From Colias croceus (Eukaryota > Arthropoda > Insecta > Lepidoptera > Pieridae): a DNA stretch of 64,000 nt. The translations under genes were made by a program, and so were the position numbers. The stretch spans positions 4,789,001-4,853,000 of the forward strand of contig NC_059552.1 in the NCBI RefSeq assembly GCF_905220415.1, written 5' to 3'. The notes beneath the pieces are model-generated. The model saw nothing but the letters and a program-made list of their open reading frames with translations, had not been told where the DNA came from and ran no database searches. This document shows, piece after piece, positions 38,001 to 49,500 of this stretch. Numbering within the stretch: the stretch's first letter is position 1; each line of letters starts with the position of its first letter.

Positions 38001-41000
38001 TATTTTCATGTTGCAGATGACAGCATGATAGAGAAATTCTTGCACAGCTGCTACGGGAGTCTGGAGAAAACCAAAAAGTGCATTGATAGATTTTGTTCCA
38101 CTCGAAGTCAGATGCCTGAATTATACTCTGGGAGGGATCCGTTTTCAAAGGAAGTAGAGAACATTTTCAGTGTGACGTAAGTTATTTAAAAAATAACTCT
38201 ATCTAATTTTATTAAAGTGTAAAAAAGGTGTTAAATTGAATTATTATCAAAAAATACACTCAAGGTTGATTGAGGTACGAAATTAATGATACGAACGTAA
38301 TTTTCGGACAAAATATAGGTAACTTAATACTTTGTTCACAGCAGGTTTTTATTTGGTTAAAAATAACTTCAAAACTGTGAATATTGTCAAACATTATTTT
38401 AAAATGACGTCCTTCATTCATTTTCCTGTTTCAAGCTTTTAAATCTTGAATTACAGTTTATTTTAATATTCTTATTATTTTAAGTAAGTACCTATTTTTT
38501 GCAATTTTATATCTACAATAAAATAACAAAGAAGTGCAGTTACAAAGTAGTCACAACCTAGTCAAATTATAAATAGATAGGTACAATAGCAATGTGCAAA
38601 TATATTTTACACTTAACATTTGCTCATCCGTGGACTATCAATGAATGGTAGAGTACTATAATATGACTCCTTTACACAAACTTCAACAAAGTTTTTTATC
38701 ATCTAAATATAATACACACTAAATTTACATACGATCTATTATTAAATTTATAATGCATAAATAAATTATACTTTTCGATGTAAATTGAGCATGAATTTAT
38801 AGCTATAATACTTAATATAAAGTTAAATAAAATTATTAGACTACATGCAGTTGTTGTTATGCAATACTTCGGCAGAAACAATAGCCAATACTTTGTGTAC
38901 GTCATACTTTCAATTAAAGGTGAAACAATATGTACTAAAATATATTATTGTACCAACTCTCTTACTTGTATCGATAATGACACTATCAATATGTAATAGG
39001 CGTAATATAATATCTTCAGGTTATAATAACAATTATTATTATTTCGGATGACTCTACCAAACACTCAAATAATTTGAAACTGTCAAAGGTTAAAATTTTT
39101 GATTTTTTTTTTTCAAGAATTATACAACGTTAAAATGTTAGCTAATGAATAAAATGTAGTATAAAAAAGTGAGAGTCACGCTCGTTGCATATAGAAGTTA
39201 TTATTTAATGATTTGAAACATAATGTAATGATGATGAATCAAACATTATTTTATTTTAACGCCTATATAGCGTGCAATTATACCATTAATCTTTACAAAA
39301 GATATTTTTTTACTTTCTCAATTATTGCCTGAAAGCGTTTATAACTATACCTATAAGTAGTGAATGTATAAGAATGAAGTAAAATGCTTGAATGAAGTAA
39401 TATATCACGTTAAAATGCTTCATAATTTACAGGCGAGTGTGCGCATACAAAGCCGGTGAGAATGAAATATTGATCCATCACTACGATGACCCAGACCTGG
39501 AGCAGTTCTCCTTCTACGATATCCTGAAAACCCTCACCATACAGGCGGACTATTGGATCAGATTTCACAACGTATTCCCAGAAGGCCACATCGTCATACT
39601 GGACATGTCATCGTTTTCTTTAAAAATGATTCCAAAAGCCAACATTATGTTCTTCAGAGATTTTGTACTATTTCTTTTGGTTAGTATGCAAAAATGATTA
39701 ATATTTTCCGGATGAAACTATTTTTTTATTTTTTAAGTGAGTGGTGGTCTCCTTGTGCCAACTGCAATGGCATAAACAATGAGAACGAAAATATTATGTA
39801 GGTACATGTAGAGCGAAACATTTACAGGATGAACCTAAAAGTTTTTCAAATATTTTTTACTGTGTCTGTTTAAGTAACGTACCTACATAACATACATAAC
39901 TAGCGGTCCGCCCCGGCTTCGCCCGTGGTACATATTAACGTTTTCTCTACATAAGAACCATCCTCGTACTTCAAGGAATATAATAAAAAAAGAATTATCG
40001 AAATCGGTTCAGCCGTTCTCGAGTTATGGAATTACAACGAAAAGTGGCATTGATTTTTATATATTAGAGATATGTCAACATATATTATGTATATCGCATT
40101 CAAGAAAACCTCTATAATTTTCTAAGATCAGCTATAATTTATAAATAGTAATTTAATAAATCGATTTTCAAATTAATTCAACGATAACGTTTAAACAGTA
40201 ATTAACTTAGTATAAATCATTTATTCCATTTATAGAAACAGACAGTGAAGGCCAGAATCGCCCCATCACGCACCTTACACACATACATAATACGTTTTAT
40301 AAATCCTTTTTAAAATTAACATAGGAGCATTGTTTTGAGCGATTATTTCGCTCAAAACAATGCTCCTATGTTAATTTTATTACAAACGATACGTATTAAA
40401 TGCCATTAGTATATGCCAATCATCTCTATAAGAAGTTTAATAAATTATTACCTTACTATAGGTTTCGCCCGCGGCTTCGCCCGCGCAATCAAAGAAAAAC
40501 CCGCATAGTTCCCGTTCCCGTGGGATTTCCGGGATTGTGTCATTTTCCCGGTATAAAAAGTAGCCTATGTCCTTTCTCGGGTATCAAAATTGGTTCAGTA
40601 GTTTAAGCGTGTCTGAGTAACAGACAGACAGACAGAGTTACTTTCGCATTTATATTCGTTTTTTTTACAGGAAGGTATGCCCGTACGAGTAAAGAAAGTA
40701 TATGGTGTGAATGCTCCATCATATTATGATAAACTATATTCGCTAATTAAACCAGCACTACCTTCAGAAATTTGTGATATAGTGAGTACAAACAGTTGTT
40801 TTAACTAAATCGTAAGCTATTTAAGGCGATGCTATTTTTTATGGACATAATTATTAATCTTAAAATAGTCGATTATGTTATTGTGTGTAGGTATAGTAAG
40901 CAAGTTATAAATAGATTTATTTATGGTCATCAGATTATTAATAGAATCTCGTTTTTGATCTCCTTTGGCATTAATAATCATAAATATTAAAATATCCACA

Positions 41001-41569
41001 AAAACTAAATTGCTTTTGATTATTGGGTAGAACTCTACATAAATTAATTGCTGTGTTCTAAAATATAAAATTATACCTGAGAAATCTTCAGGCTTTTAAA
41101 TCATTAAAAGTAGTTGTTAAGTATAAAAATAAACATAATTTTTACAAAATGTTTATTTCCAGATTCACTTTTTCCATGACTATGAGAGTCTACACAAGCA
41201 TATCGACAAGAAATATTTGCCAGTCGAGTACGGAGGTGACGCTCCCAGCACGATGTCAGAAAATGCAGACTGGATTAAGAAAATTAGGGAAAAGAGGTAT
41301 TATTTCAAGAATTCAATAATATAGTAGGTAATTCGATATTGTTAAACGTAAAGATGTTTATAAGAGTACTTTGTTGAAAATATGTTGGATGCAAGTTGTA
41401 CGAGCTAAAAAGCAAGTATAAGTATTCCGTACATCTTAATAAGGAATAATTGTTTATTTGCAGAAAATTGTTCCTAAATGACAACCTGTGGAAAGCTGAT
41501 CTCAAAATAAAACCAAAAACTGATGGGAACGCTATGAATGGATCCTTCAGGGCACTCTCTATAGATTAA
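35016..41569 (+). CDS. CRAL-TRIO domain protein B, 277 aa
   Basis: Six coding exons: 35016-35091, 38017-38176, 39433-39679, 40671-40781, 41163-41296 and 41464-41569, with GT-AG borders and phases 1-2-0-0-2. Exons 2 and 4 (160 and 111 nt) match genes A and C exactly in length. The N segment shows KEWMAKEPYLP and MIEKFLHSCYGSLEKTK; the lipid-binding domain has HIVILDMSSFSLKMI (exon 3), MPVRVKKVYGVNAPSYYDKL (exon 4) and the closing motif YLPVEYGG at 216-223. Where A and C have RLKQVH-INAP, B has RVKKVYGVNAP, so it is the most diverged of the three in this core strand. The start is fixed by the acceptor at 35014-35015, directly before the ATG. AATAAA occurs at 41659. It is expected to be a cytosolic carrier of a hydrophobic ligand, identity unknown; paralogue of A and C. 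Confidence 0.93.
35927..37065. mobile_element. 1.1-kb non-autonomous element with about 75-bp inverted ends rich in ATTTCATGAAAT palindromes
   Basis: The right end at 36983-37065 is, in reverse complement, CGTGGCCATATCTTAGATTT then GCTCATTTCATGAAAT and GGTCGCATTTCATGATG; the left end at 35927-36035 matches it with scattered substitutions. Each end holds three or four self-complementary words of the type ATTTC(A/G)TGAAAT. No transposase frame is visible. A second fold-back element (36346-36851) lies inside. The whole sits in the 2.9-kb first coding intron of gene B. Confidence 0.85.
36346..36851. mobile_element. Nested fold-back element, 'gagccaatttaataggcaacatttgac' ends
   Basis: The ends ATAGTCGAGCCAATTTAATA then GGCAACATTTGAC and the inverted partner GTCAAATGTTGCCTATTAAA then ATGGCTCTACTAT match over about 33 bp with two or three mismatches, flanked by TA. 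It is about 500 bp long without coding capacity, inserted within the element at 35927-37065. Confidence 0.85.
39899..40071 (+). repeat. Interspersed repeat, 'cgaggatggttcttatgtag' family, copy 2
   Basis: The copy starts 'actagcggtccgccccggct' and contains 'acataagaaccatcctcgta' and 'gaaatcggttcagccgttct'. It is the reverse complement of the copy at 21755-21922. It lies in intron 3 of gene B. Confidence 0.8.
40311..40379. repeat. Perfect 31-bp inverted repeat, 7-base loop
   Basis: The arms 40311-40341 and 40349-40379 are exact complements. The left arm begins TAAAATTAACATAGGAGCAT and ends TTGAGCG; the loop is ATTATTT. It lies in intron 3 of gene B (39680-40670). No part encodes protein. It could be a small fold-back transposon or a strong RNA hairpin in the pre-mRNA. 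Confidence 0.95.
40452..40660 (+). repeat. Retroposon copy abutting exon 4 of gene B
   Basis: It shows the head 'ggtttcgcccgcggcttcgc', the middle 'cccgtgggatttccgggatt' and 'gtagcctatgtcctttctcg', a (GACA)n run and the tail 'tactttcgcatttatattcg'. The tail ends about 11 bases before the acceptor of exon 4 (40671), so the polypyrimidine tract 'ttttttttacag' directly adjoins it. A closely similar copy, inverted, is at 63085-63298. Confidence 0.8.
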
Positions 41570-41669
41570 TTTTATTATACTTATATTTTTGTTTAGGTAA
41601 TAAGTACATTTATTTAACTGAACTGGTCAATTTATAGTAATTTTATTATTATAATACTAATAAATGCAC

Positions 41670-43569
41670 ATTGTTTTACATTGCAGACGGACATCGGAAT
41701 ATTAAATAAGTGCAAGAGAACTTTTGTTTCATAAACACATTTTTATTAGTTTTATCATAACAAAATGGCACTAACAATGTGTATTTATGACAAATACCCA
41801 TGTAATATCGTATTAAATATTATTTAAGAAAAGTTATCGTATTTTTATTTTCAATTCTCCAGTCCTCCATCTTTTATTCATGCTTTTCAATATTTTGAAA
41901 TAATCACCTATATTTTATGCAATCAATTACCACTGTTGTACTTAGAATTTTTATTGCTCTCAAATTTATCTTAGCCTGCCACAGTCATTAGTCGAATCAC
42001 ATTTCAATCGATTCTCAATATGAGATAATTGTACTTCGCCTTTTAAAAAATGATCAAAAACATTATAATAAAACTTCGCTCCGATTTTTAATAAATTATA
42101 ATTCTGAATAAATTATAATTATGAAATAAGCATCCTTAAATCCATACTATAAACTTATAATCACAGAACATTTAAGAGAGGTAATTATTATATTAATAAA
42201 CTAGCTTCCACCCACGACTTTGTACGTGCATCCCCGTTTTTCCCCTTTCCCGCAAGAATTTCGGGAAATCCTTTCTTAGCGGATGCCTACGTCCTAACAT
42301 CTACCTGCATGCCAAATTTCAGCCCGATACGTCCAGTGGTTTGAGCTGTGCTGTGTTGATATCAGTCACCTTTGAGTTTTATATATATAGATTACTATAC
42401 TTCAGAGAAGAATATTTGGGAGGTGTCATTTATCATTGGCCAGATATAGCAATGATATATTTTTTATAGGTATGAGTAGGTATAAATATTTAAAGAATAA
42501 AAAAAGGGATCAAGACACCTTGACCTCTCGACCAGCCGTCAGCCAGAAAAATTATTATATTCTTTAAAATTAAGAATAATTAGATACATTATGGTGGTTT
42601 TTATAATGTAATGAAGATTTACCTACATCATTACATGTCTAAGTTAAACAAAATATATATCTGGGAACTCATCGTTTCTTTGTATTATTACCTAAATCTA
42701 TAATTACCACATGAAGGAATACGTCAGAAAAGGGGAAAAGGAGAAGAGAAACAATAAACATAGCCGGGTTGCAAAACAACATTTATTAACACAACAAAGC
42801 TTTGTATCTTATTCAAAATAAAAAGACTATTTTTACTTAATCTATCAACTAACCTTAAATGGTATAAAAAAATGATGAAAGTCAAAAGACATATTTCATA
42901 ATGTTTGTAATTAGCTTTTATTTAAGACTCAGGCTTAGGACTCAGGATTGTATGATGAGTCGCATCACATATGTACAATGTACATGTCATATACACTCAT
43001 GTCCTTAATTTATTTTAAGTTATACAATTTTATTAAATAGGCATTCTTTTTCAATGATTAAAGATTTGTATTACTTACAAATTAATACAACATAAATAAT
43101 ATTAACGTATAAAAATGCACACCTAACTTTACAAAATTGTCATAAACAATTATTTCATTTGTTTTTTTATTTTATTTAATATTTATCCAAAATTATTGTA
43201 AGTAGCACAGTTTTTTGTAAATTCTAATCAATAAATCCTATTTCAGGCCTGAAAAAATAATACTATTATTTAAATCTAAATATTTGATAAGCATTTCTAC
43301 GAAATAAAAAAAATATATGATCCAATTTAAACTTTCAAACATGAATATCACAGAGTTTGAAAATTGTGAAATGTAAATGATTCTATCTATCACAATTACT
43401 TTGTTACTTATATTATTTGAACTCGAATACGTACAACTCATATTTTATATTCACAATTTAAATAGGTACTTAAAACCCGTGGCAATATCAATAATTCAAC
43501 CATTATTTTGATACGATATGTATTTAAAATATTTAGTTCTCGATTTTTATTATTTATCTACAGGCAATA
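41670..43569. other. Spacer between the 3' ends of genes B and C
   Basis: Genes B (+) and C (-) are tail-to-tail with about 2 kb between stop codons. Apart from the retroposon fragment at 42200-42395 this AT-rich stretch holds no exon that I can support. Confidence 0.55.
42200..42395 (+). repeat. Retroposon fragment in the B-C spacer
   Basis: The head 'actagcttccacccacgact' and the end 'cagtcacctttgagttttat' with 'atatatatagatta' place it in the 'actagctt-cgcccgcg' tail family. It lies between the 3' ends of genes B and C. Confidence 0.7.
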
Positions 43570-46500
43570 TTAGTCTAAGGCAAGCGATCGGAAGGAGGTT
43601 GGCAACTCCTGAACTTTTTTGACAGCATCGCTCTGGCAATCCATCGATCGCAGTTTTTCATTCACCGCCCAACGAGCGTCGTTCTTTAGGAACCAATCTC
43701 TGTAAAATAAATATTATTTTAATAAAAAAAATATTTTTAATTTAAATAAAGTTGCCAATAATATTTTGTTAATTCTAGGCTCAATCGCGTCAGCAACTAC
43801 AACTTTAAACATTTACCTAATCCTAAATAAAAACGTTGTATCAAATGCTAGTAAATTTATATATTATTTATTATATATAATTAGACTTATGTTTAACTGA
43901 TCACCTGATTTAGTAAAATATCACAGGCAAAAATAGTAAATGATCACCAGAATATATAAAATTGGTGTTAAGTATATATTTTTGGTAAAAGAGCTTAGGG
44001 TATCAAAGTATTTTCTGGTGGTCATAATAAGTATTTATTCCCCGTAAAATTGTCCTCTTTTACAAAAGACGCGATGTATTTTTAATTGCTCTTATTTCTT
44101 ACCTCTTCGCTTCAACACGTTTGATCCAATACCTCTTGATCTGATCTATGGTACCAGCTTGACCTCCATACTCGAACGGGAACAACTCTTTAGGAATATC
44201 TTTGTGAATGGTCTCGGAATTCGGCTCATGGAATTTTATCTAAAACAAATAATCAGATGGTCATATTAATACAAATTTAATCATTATTTAATGATGTGAA
44301 TGTATTATTTTAATTAAAACTATCTTTTGTAATAATTTGAAACCTTTAATTGTATCTAGTATTTGATTAATTATTTATTATATTCGGGATATAAAAACAA
44401 GACTCAATACAAATTAAATTATAGTTTATTGTAAATTTTATTAAATATAGAAATAATAAAATTTACAATTTGTAAAAAAAAATCATTTATTGCACAAAAA
44501 ATTTTACACTGCGATTAGATAATATTTTCGTAGATGATTTCATAGATTTAAAGTTACGAAACAAAACCGACTATGTGTAGGTAAAAACTGTATAATAATA
44601 ATAACTTTTTTGCTACACTGTATTGTTACCTATATTATGTTATTTCATACTTAAATACAGAATATATTAAACTTGCCATAATATTGCGAACAAACGGTTA
44701 GAATTTGTTATTTCTATTTATTATAATTGGTTAAAATAGAAAGCTATCCCTAGTCACTTACCAATTTAGCAACTTCAGACTTCAGGAAAGGTTTGCAAAG
44801 AGCAAAAATTCTTCCAATATACGCCGGTGCGTTGATTACATGCACTTGTTTTAGCCTCACTGGGATAGCTTCCTGTAAACAATTAAAAAAGCATTAAACA
44901 GATATTAAAAATAAAAACCCGTAGAATATTAAAAAAAATAATTAAAAAGATAACGTTCAACTTTCAATTCGGTTTCGGCGGAAACTTTTTGTGCTCAGTG
45001 CATTGTGAAGATAATTAACGTACACGAGAGAAAGTAAATGTTTTTCATGAACTCTACTCGTATCTATGGGATAACTATTATTACCTAAGGCGTTGATTCC
45101 TAATCTACTTAAATTCCACCATTTACAGAAGTCTGAAATTGGTACTCTACATGCTTGATCACTTGTTTTATTATTTTATCAAAATATGAAGGAGCCTTCT
45201 AAGTTTCCTAAGTTCTCTATCAACTGCATTTCTTATAACTTTCATCGAACTAGAAGTTAACTGAACAATAAATAGGTACTTATAATAATTATTATTAATG
45301 TAGCAAATTAACGACAAAAGCTAATAAGCACACATCACCGAAGGCTAACATATAGCTTGTCCTGGCTATATTATGCCTATGAGGCAATAAGGTTGTGGCT
45401 ATTAAAACATAACGATTAAAACATATACGTTATCGACTAAGGTTCGTTCTCTATTCACTGCAGATTAAGATTTGGACACACGATTGTGCAAAAGCTTATA
45501 TGACCAAACTTTGCGTACCTACCAACTTTGATATGTGACGGTAATTTATTGGGGAAAATTACAGTTTCGTGGAGAGCCGTGACTCAAACGTATTTCGAAA
45601 TTTTTTAAATTGAAAGTTACTTTAAAACGTGCTTTCGGCTGCCGGTTGCAGATGATGGAATTACATAAGTGTGATGTAAAAATGTCAAAGTGTTTCGGTT
45701 ATCGAATTCAGTTTTTTGTACCATAGAAACTCTTGAGCTTGTAAATTGCCTCAACAAGCACAACTTGCAACACATTACACAAGTTCGTTTCTATAGATTT
45801 CGCAAACCTCATGAATGCTGCAGTTAAATTGAAATGCTCGGTCATAAATTGATTGAATGATCGGTACTAATATATAGAAAATACTTAAGTTAACTTTTAA
45901 ACCGATTCTCAGAATTGTAAAATAGTTTTTTTTATTCGCGCTTCAAATTATGCTTGTACTTTATTCAAACAATAAAAATAAACACATAGCTACTGCAACA
46001 ATTTAACAAACAACTCACCTGAGTGTACATCATGTATTTCCTTAGAACTGACAGATTAATTTTTCCAATGAACCTCAAAGTAATATTATGTGCGTCGAAT
46101 ATAGGAATTTCTCCCGAAGGAATTTCATCTTCTTCAGTCAACCTCGTGTCGATTAACATGAAGAATGTTTTAACCGCATCCACGAAGTTAAATAAATCCA
46201 AATTCGGGTTATTTAGTCGGTATACAAACACTTTGTAATTCTCCTTTGTTTTGTTAGGTAAGGGGATTAAGTCACTGAAATAAAAATTAACATATTAAGG
46301 CCCATATTATCATTAAAAGGTGTCTATGTAAAAAATGTTATAGCTCAGAATATAAGTGCGGAAATCCCGTAAGTGTAATGATGCGGTAAATTTTATTGTT
46401 TTCACACTTAGGGCCAAATGTCAAGAGCAAACAGTTAACAGATACATAGTTAATATACATATACATAGTTAACATACGTACATTGTACATGTTTATTTTG

Positions 46501-49500
46501 GTATATTATGTTAAAAAAGCATGTTTTCCTATTTATTTGAAGCAACGTACCATATTTCAAAAATGCGTCGTATCTCCGGTGAACAAGGATCTCTTTTGCA
46601 GAACAGTTCTGGAGCTGATGACCGTATGGTGAAAAATAAGTCTATGGTGCGCTTAGCACGTTCTAGTTTCTGGCCGCAGCTAATGTAGAAGCGACGAAGT
46701 AAAACATCCTCTGAAAAAATAAGTGTTAATTAAAGCCAGGTAACTAATAGAAAGACAAACCTATTCTTTTCGTTTTAATAGGTTTTCAATGAAATGTCGT
46801 ATTTTAACGACATTATAATTTTTTCATATTTTGGAAGATCTATATAAAGATTTGTGTTTTCATTCATTATTAAAATTTCATAATTAATTATCTAGAAATC
46901 TAAATAAAGAGAACCATGAAACCATACATAAAAACTAAAAAAATATACCACAGTTCAATAACTGCACGCTTACTAAGTATAGCCGCTAACTAGCCAGACA
47001 ATAAATAAATAAATCTGTCTGGCTTTGTTAATAATTCAAAATAATAAAAAGTATATCCATCAATATACTGACAATAATCGAAATTGATTACATCAATCTA
47101 GATAGTTTGACCTATACCTATAGGTATACCCGTAGCATGCAAGTACAAGGGTCACTTTTCACCCATGACATTAGCTTGCAGGAAGGAAGTAGAGCCAGTT
47201 GGCTTTTAAAACCAATGCTCTTAAATGCATTTTAAATCTCTTACCGAGAGATCCATTGCATATATAATCACTAAGTAAGCACTTTACTACCAAATATGGG
47301 CCATATGAAAGGGAAGGTCTATGAATATTTAAACGCGTTATCTTGCTGAACTATTTCCTCGCAACATTGTAACTTGAGAGCATTGATATCTACCTACTGA
47401 TAATATTTGTCAATAAAAATAACAGTAAACACATGAACTATAAATTAAAATCCTTATAACAGAAGGTAATAAATTCATTTGATAAGTGCAACAATGTATT
47501 ATAGTTATCGAGGTTTTGCTCTGTGACCTCTACTTTATTGATACACTTATTTTAATTACTTAGTAAATTTCTCAAACAATATAATATTATTTGTGATTTA
47601 AGTAATACAAAACTATCATGATTGGAATTGATAGATTAAGCAAACATTTAACGGTTACAAAAAGGTTGTTGGTTAATGGTTCTTAAGCTTTCATAATGTT
47701 GGCGTTACAGCATGTAATGTGTTTATGTATATAATTATTACATTTTTCGAATGTTACATCACACACAATATGATCAGATGACTTCAGAAAGGCGAACAAA
47801 CCTTATAACAGTGTTAAATTATCTTGTAATTTATGATGTAAAGAAAATTATAGGTAAGTTTGTAATGTTTGTTAATACATATTTCGCTAACATACTTATG
47901 GGAATCTATTTTAATATTACAAGGGGAATAAAATTTCCAGCTCGATATGTAGTAGGTATGTAGTATGCTGTATGTAGTAATCTGCGGCCAACTTTTTTGA
48001 ATCGGATATAAAAGTTAAAACGTATAATATTTAGGTCAATATATTAGAAACAGTCTCTTGATTGACCACGTAGCGTGTCTGATAAAATAACAGAATAAAC
48101 GAAAGTTATAATTTGATGAATATATTTATTATGGTTTTCTAATTCACCGTCATGGAACTAAACCTACAACTGTTATTTTGTTAAAATCATTAGAATATGG
48201 TAACATGAAACTTTCTTTTAATCCAATTAAATATGTACCTACTATTCATTTAAATTTTGAAAAGTGCAAAATTACAATAGAGCCTAGTAGAGTTTGAAAG
48301 TTTTGCAAATTTACCTAAGTACATGTTAAGTTATTTGTAGAGGTTTTGAGTAGATACAATAGTGTTCCATAGGAATGTGAAGGATATAAAGTTTCTGACC
48401 TTTTATAATTTTTTTTCAATCATTCCTTCCTCACCCTTGATGCTCATTTTAACCTACGTACATATTAACTATGTCTGTGTTGCTATGTAAGAAATAGACG
48501 TGCAATAATTTAATTACGTTATAATTATGCTGAAGTAGCCGATTATACCACATTATACATTGCAATATAAATTAAGTTAATGAGGAGCTAAATATCAACC
48601 ACGCTCTTGATGTGTGTGGTTGATATTTAGTTCGATATAAAAATAACTGCGTTAAAAACAACCGACTTCAAAAACGGAAAAGTAAGAAATAAAAAAGATT
48701 TGATATTATTAATTACTACATATTATTTTTATGTGCTATTTACTAAAAAGGTTTGATGTCGGTGCATGGGCTTAATACTAAGTGCTTAGTGTTTGGCACC
48801 GACTTCAAACCTTTTTAGTAAATAGCACATAAAAATAATATGTATAGGGTAAACCAGAATCTGATGGCAATTAGGGAAATCAAAATTTTGAGTGTGCAAC
48901 CCTAGGGAAAATGGACTGAACGATCTTGATACTGCTTATTTTTTATTTTGTCCTCAACATCATTAGTCACATTACATAAGTGCACAATACTGTACTTAAT
49001 AATGAGATATCCACTTAATATTATGTAGGTACATACATACATGTATAATATACATATTACTTTTATCTATGTAATACATATTACATATTATTTACACATA
49101 CCTATATTTGTATATTCATTATCATTATGTCATGTAAAAATATGGATGTAATGATAATGCAGATCAAAACTAGATAATGCTAATAATTTTTTTATAAAAT
49201 AAATAAAAACTATGTTTATTTTCGTAAGTATTAACAGATAAACACAATATCAAATTGACTTGGATAGCTTGGACTTGACGAATAGCCGTATTGGAAACTC
49301 TTGTAATAAGTTTTCATAAAATTATGTTGTAATCAACAAACAATATTATAGTTACCTACTTATAATATTTTTAATTTTAAGTATCAAAACGGGTAAGTCC
49401 AATTTACTAATAAAATATTCAAAATTGATGAAAATTGTGATGTGTTTGACCCTTCTTCATCGAATGTTTTTCAATACACATTATAAATAACATCTCTTGC

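Noticed and set aside
48588..48630. 15-bp hairpin considered as a microRNA precursor
   Set aside because: The stem is too short for a canonical precursor and lies beside a transposable element.
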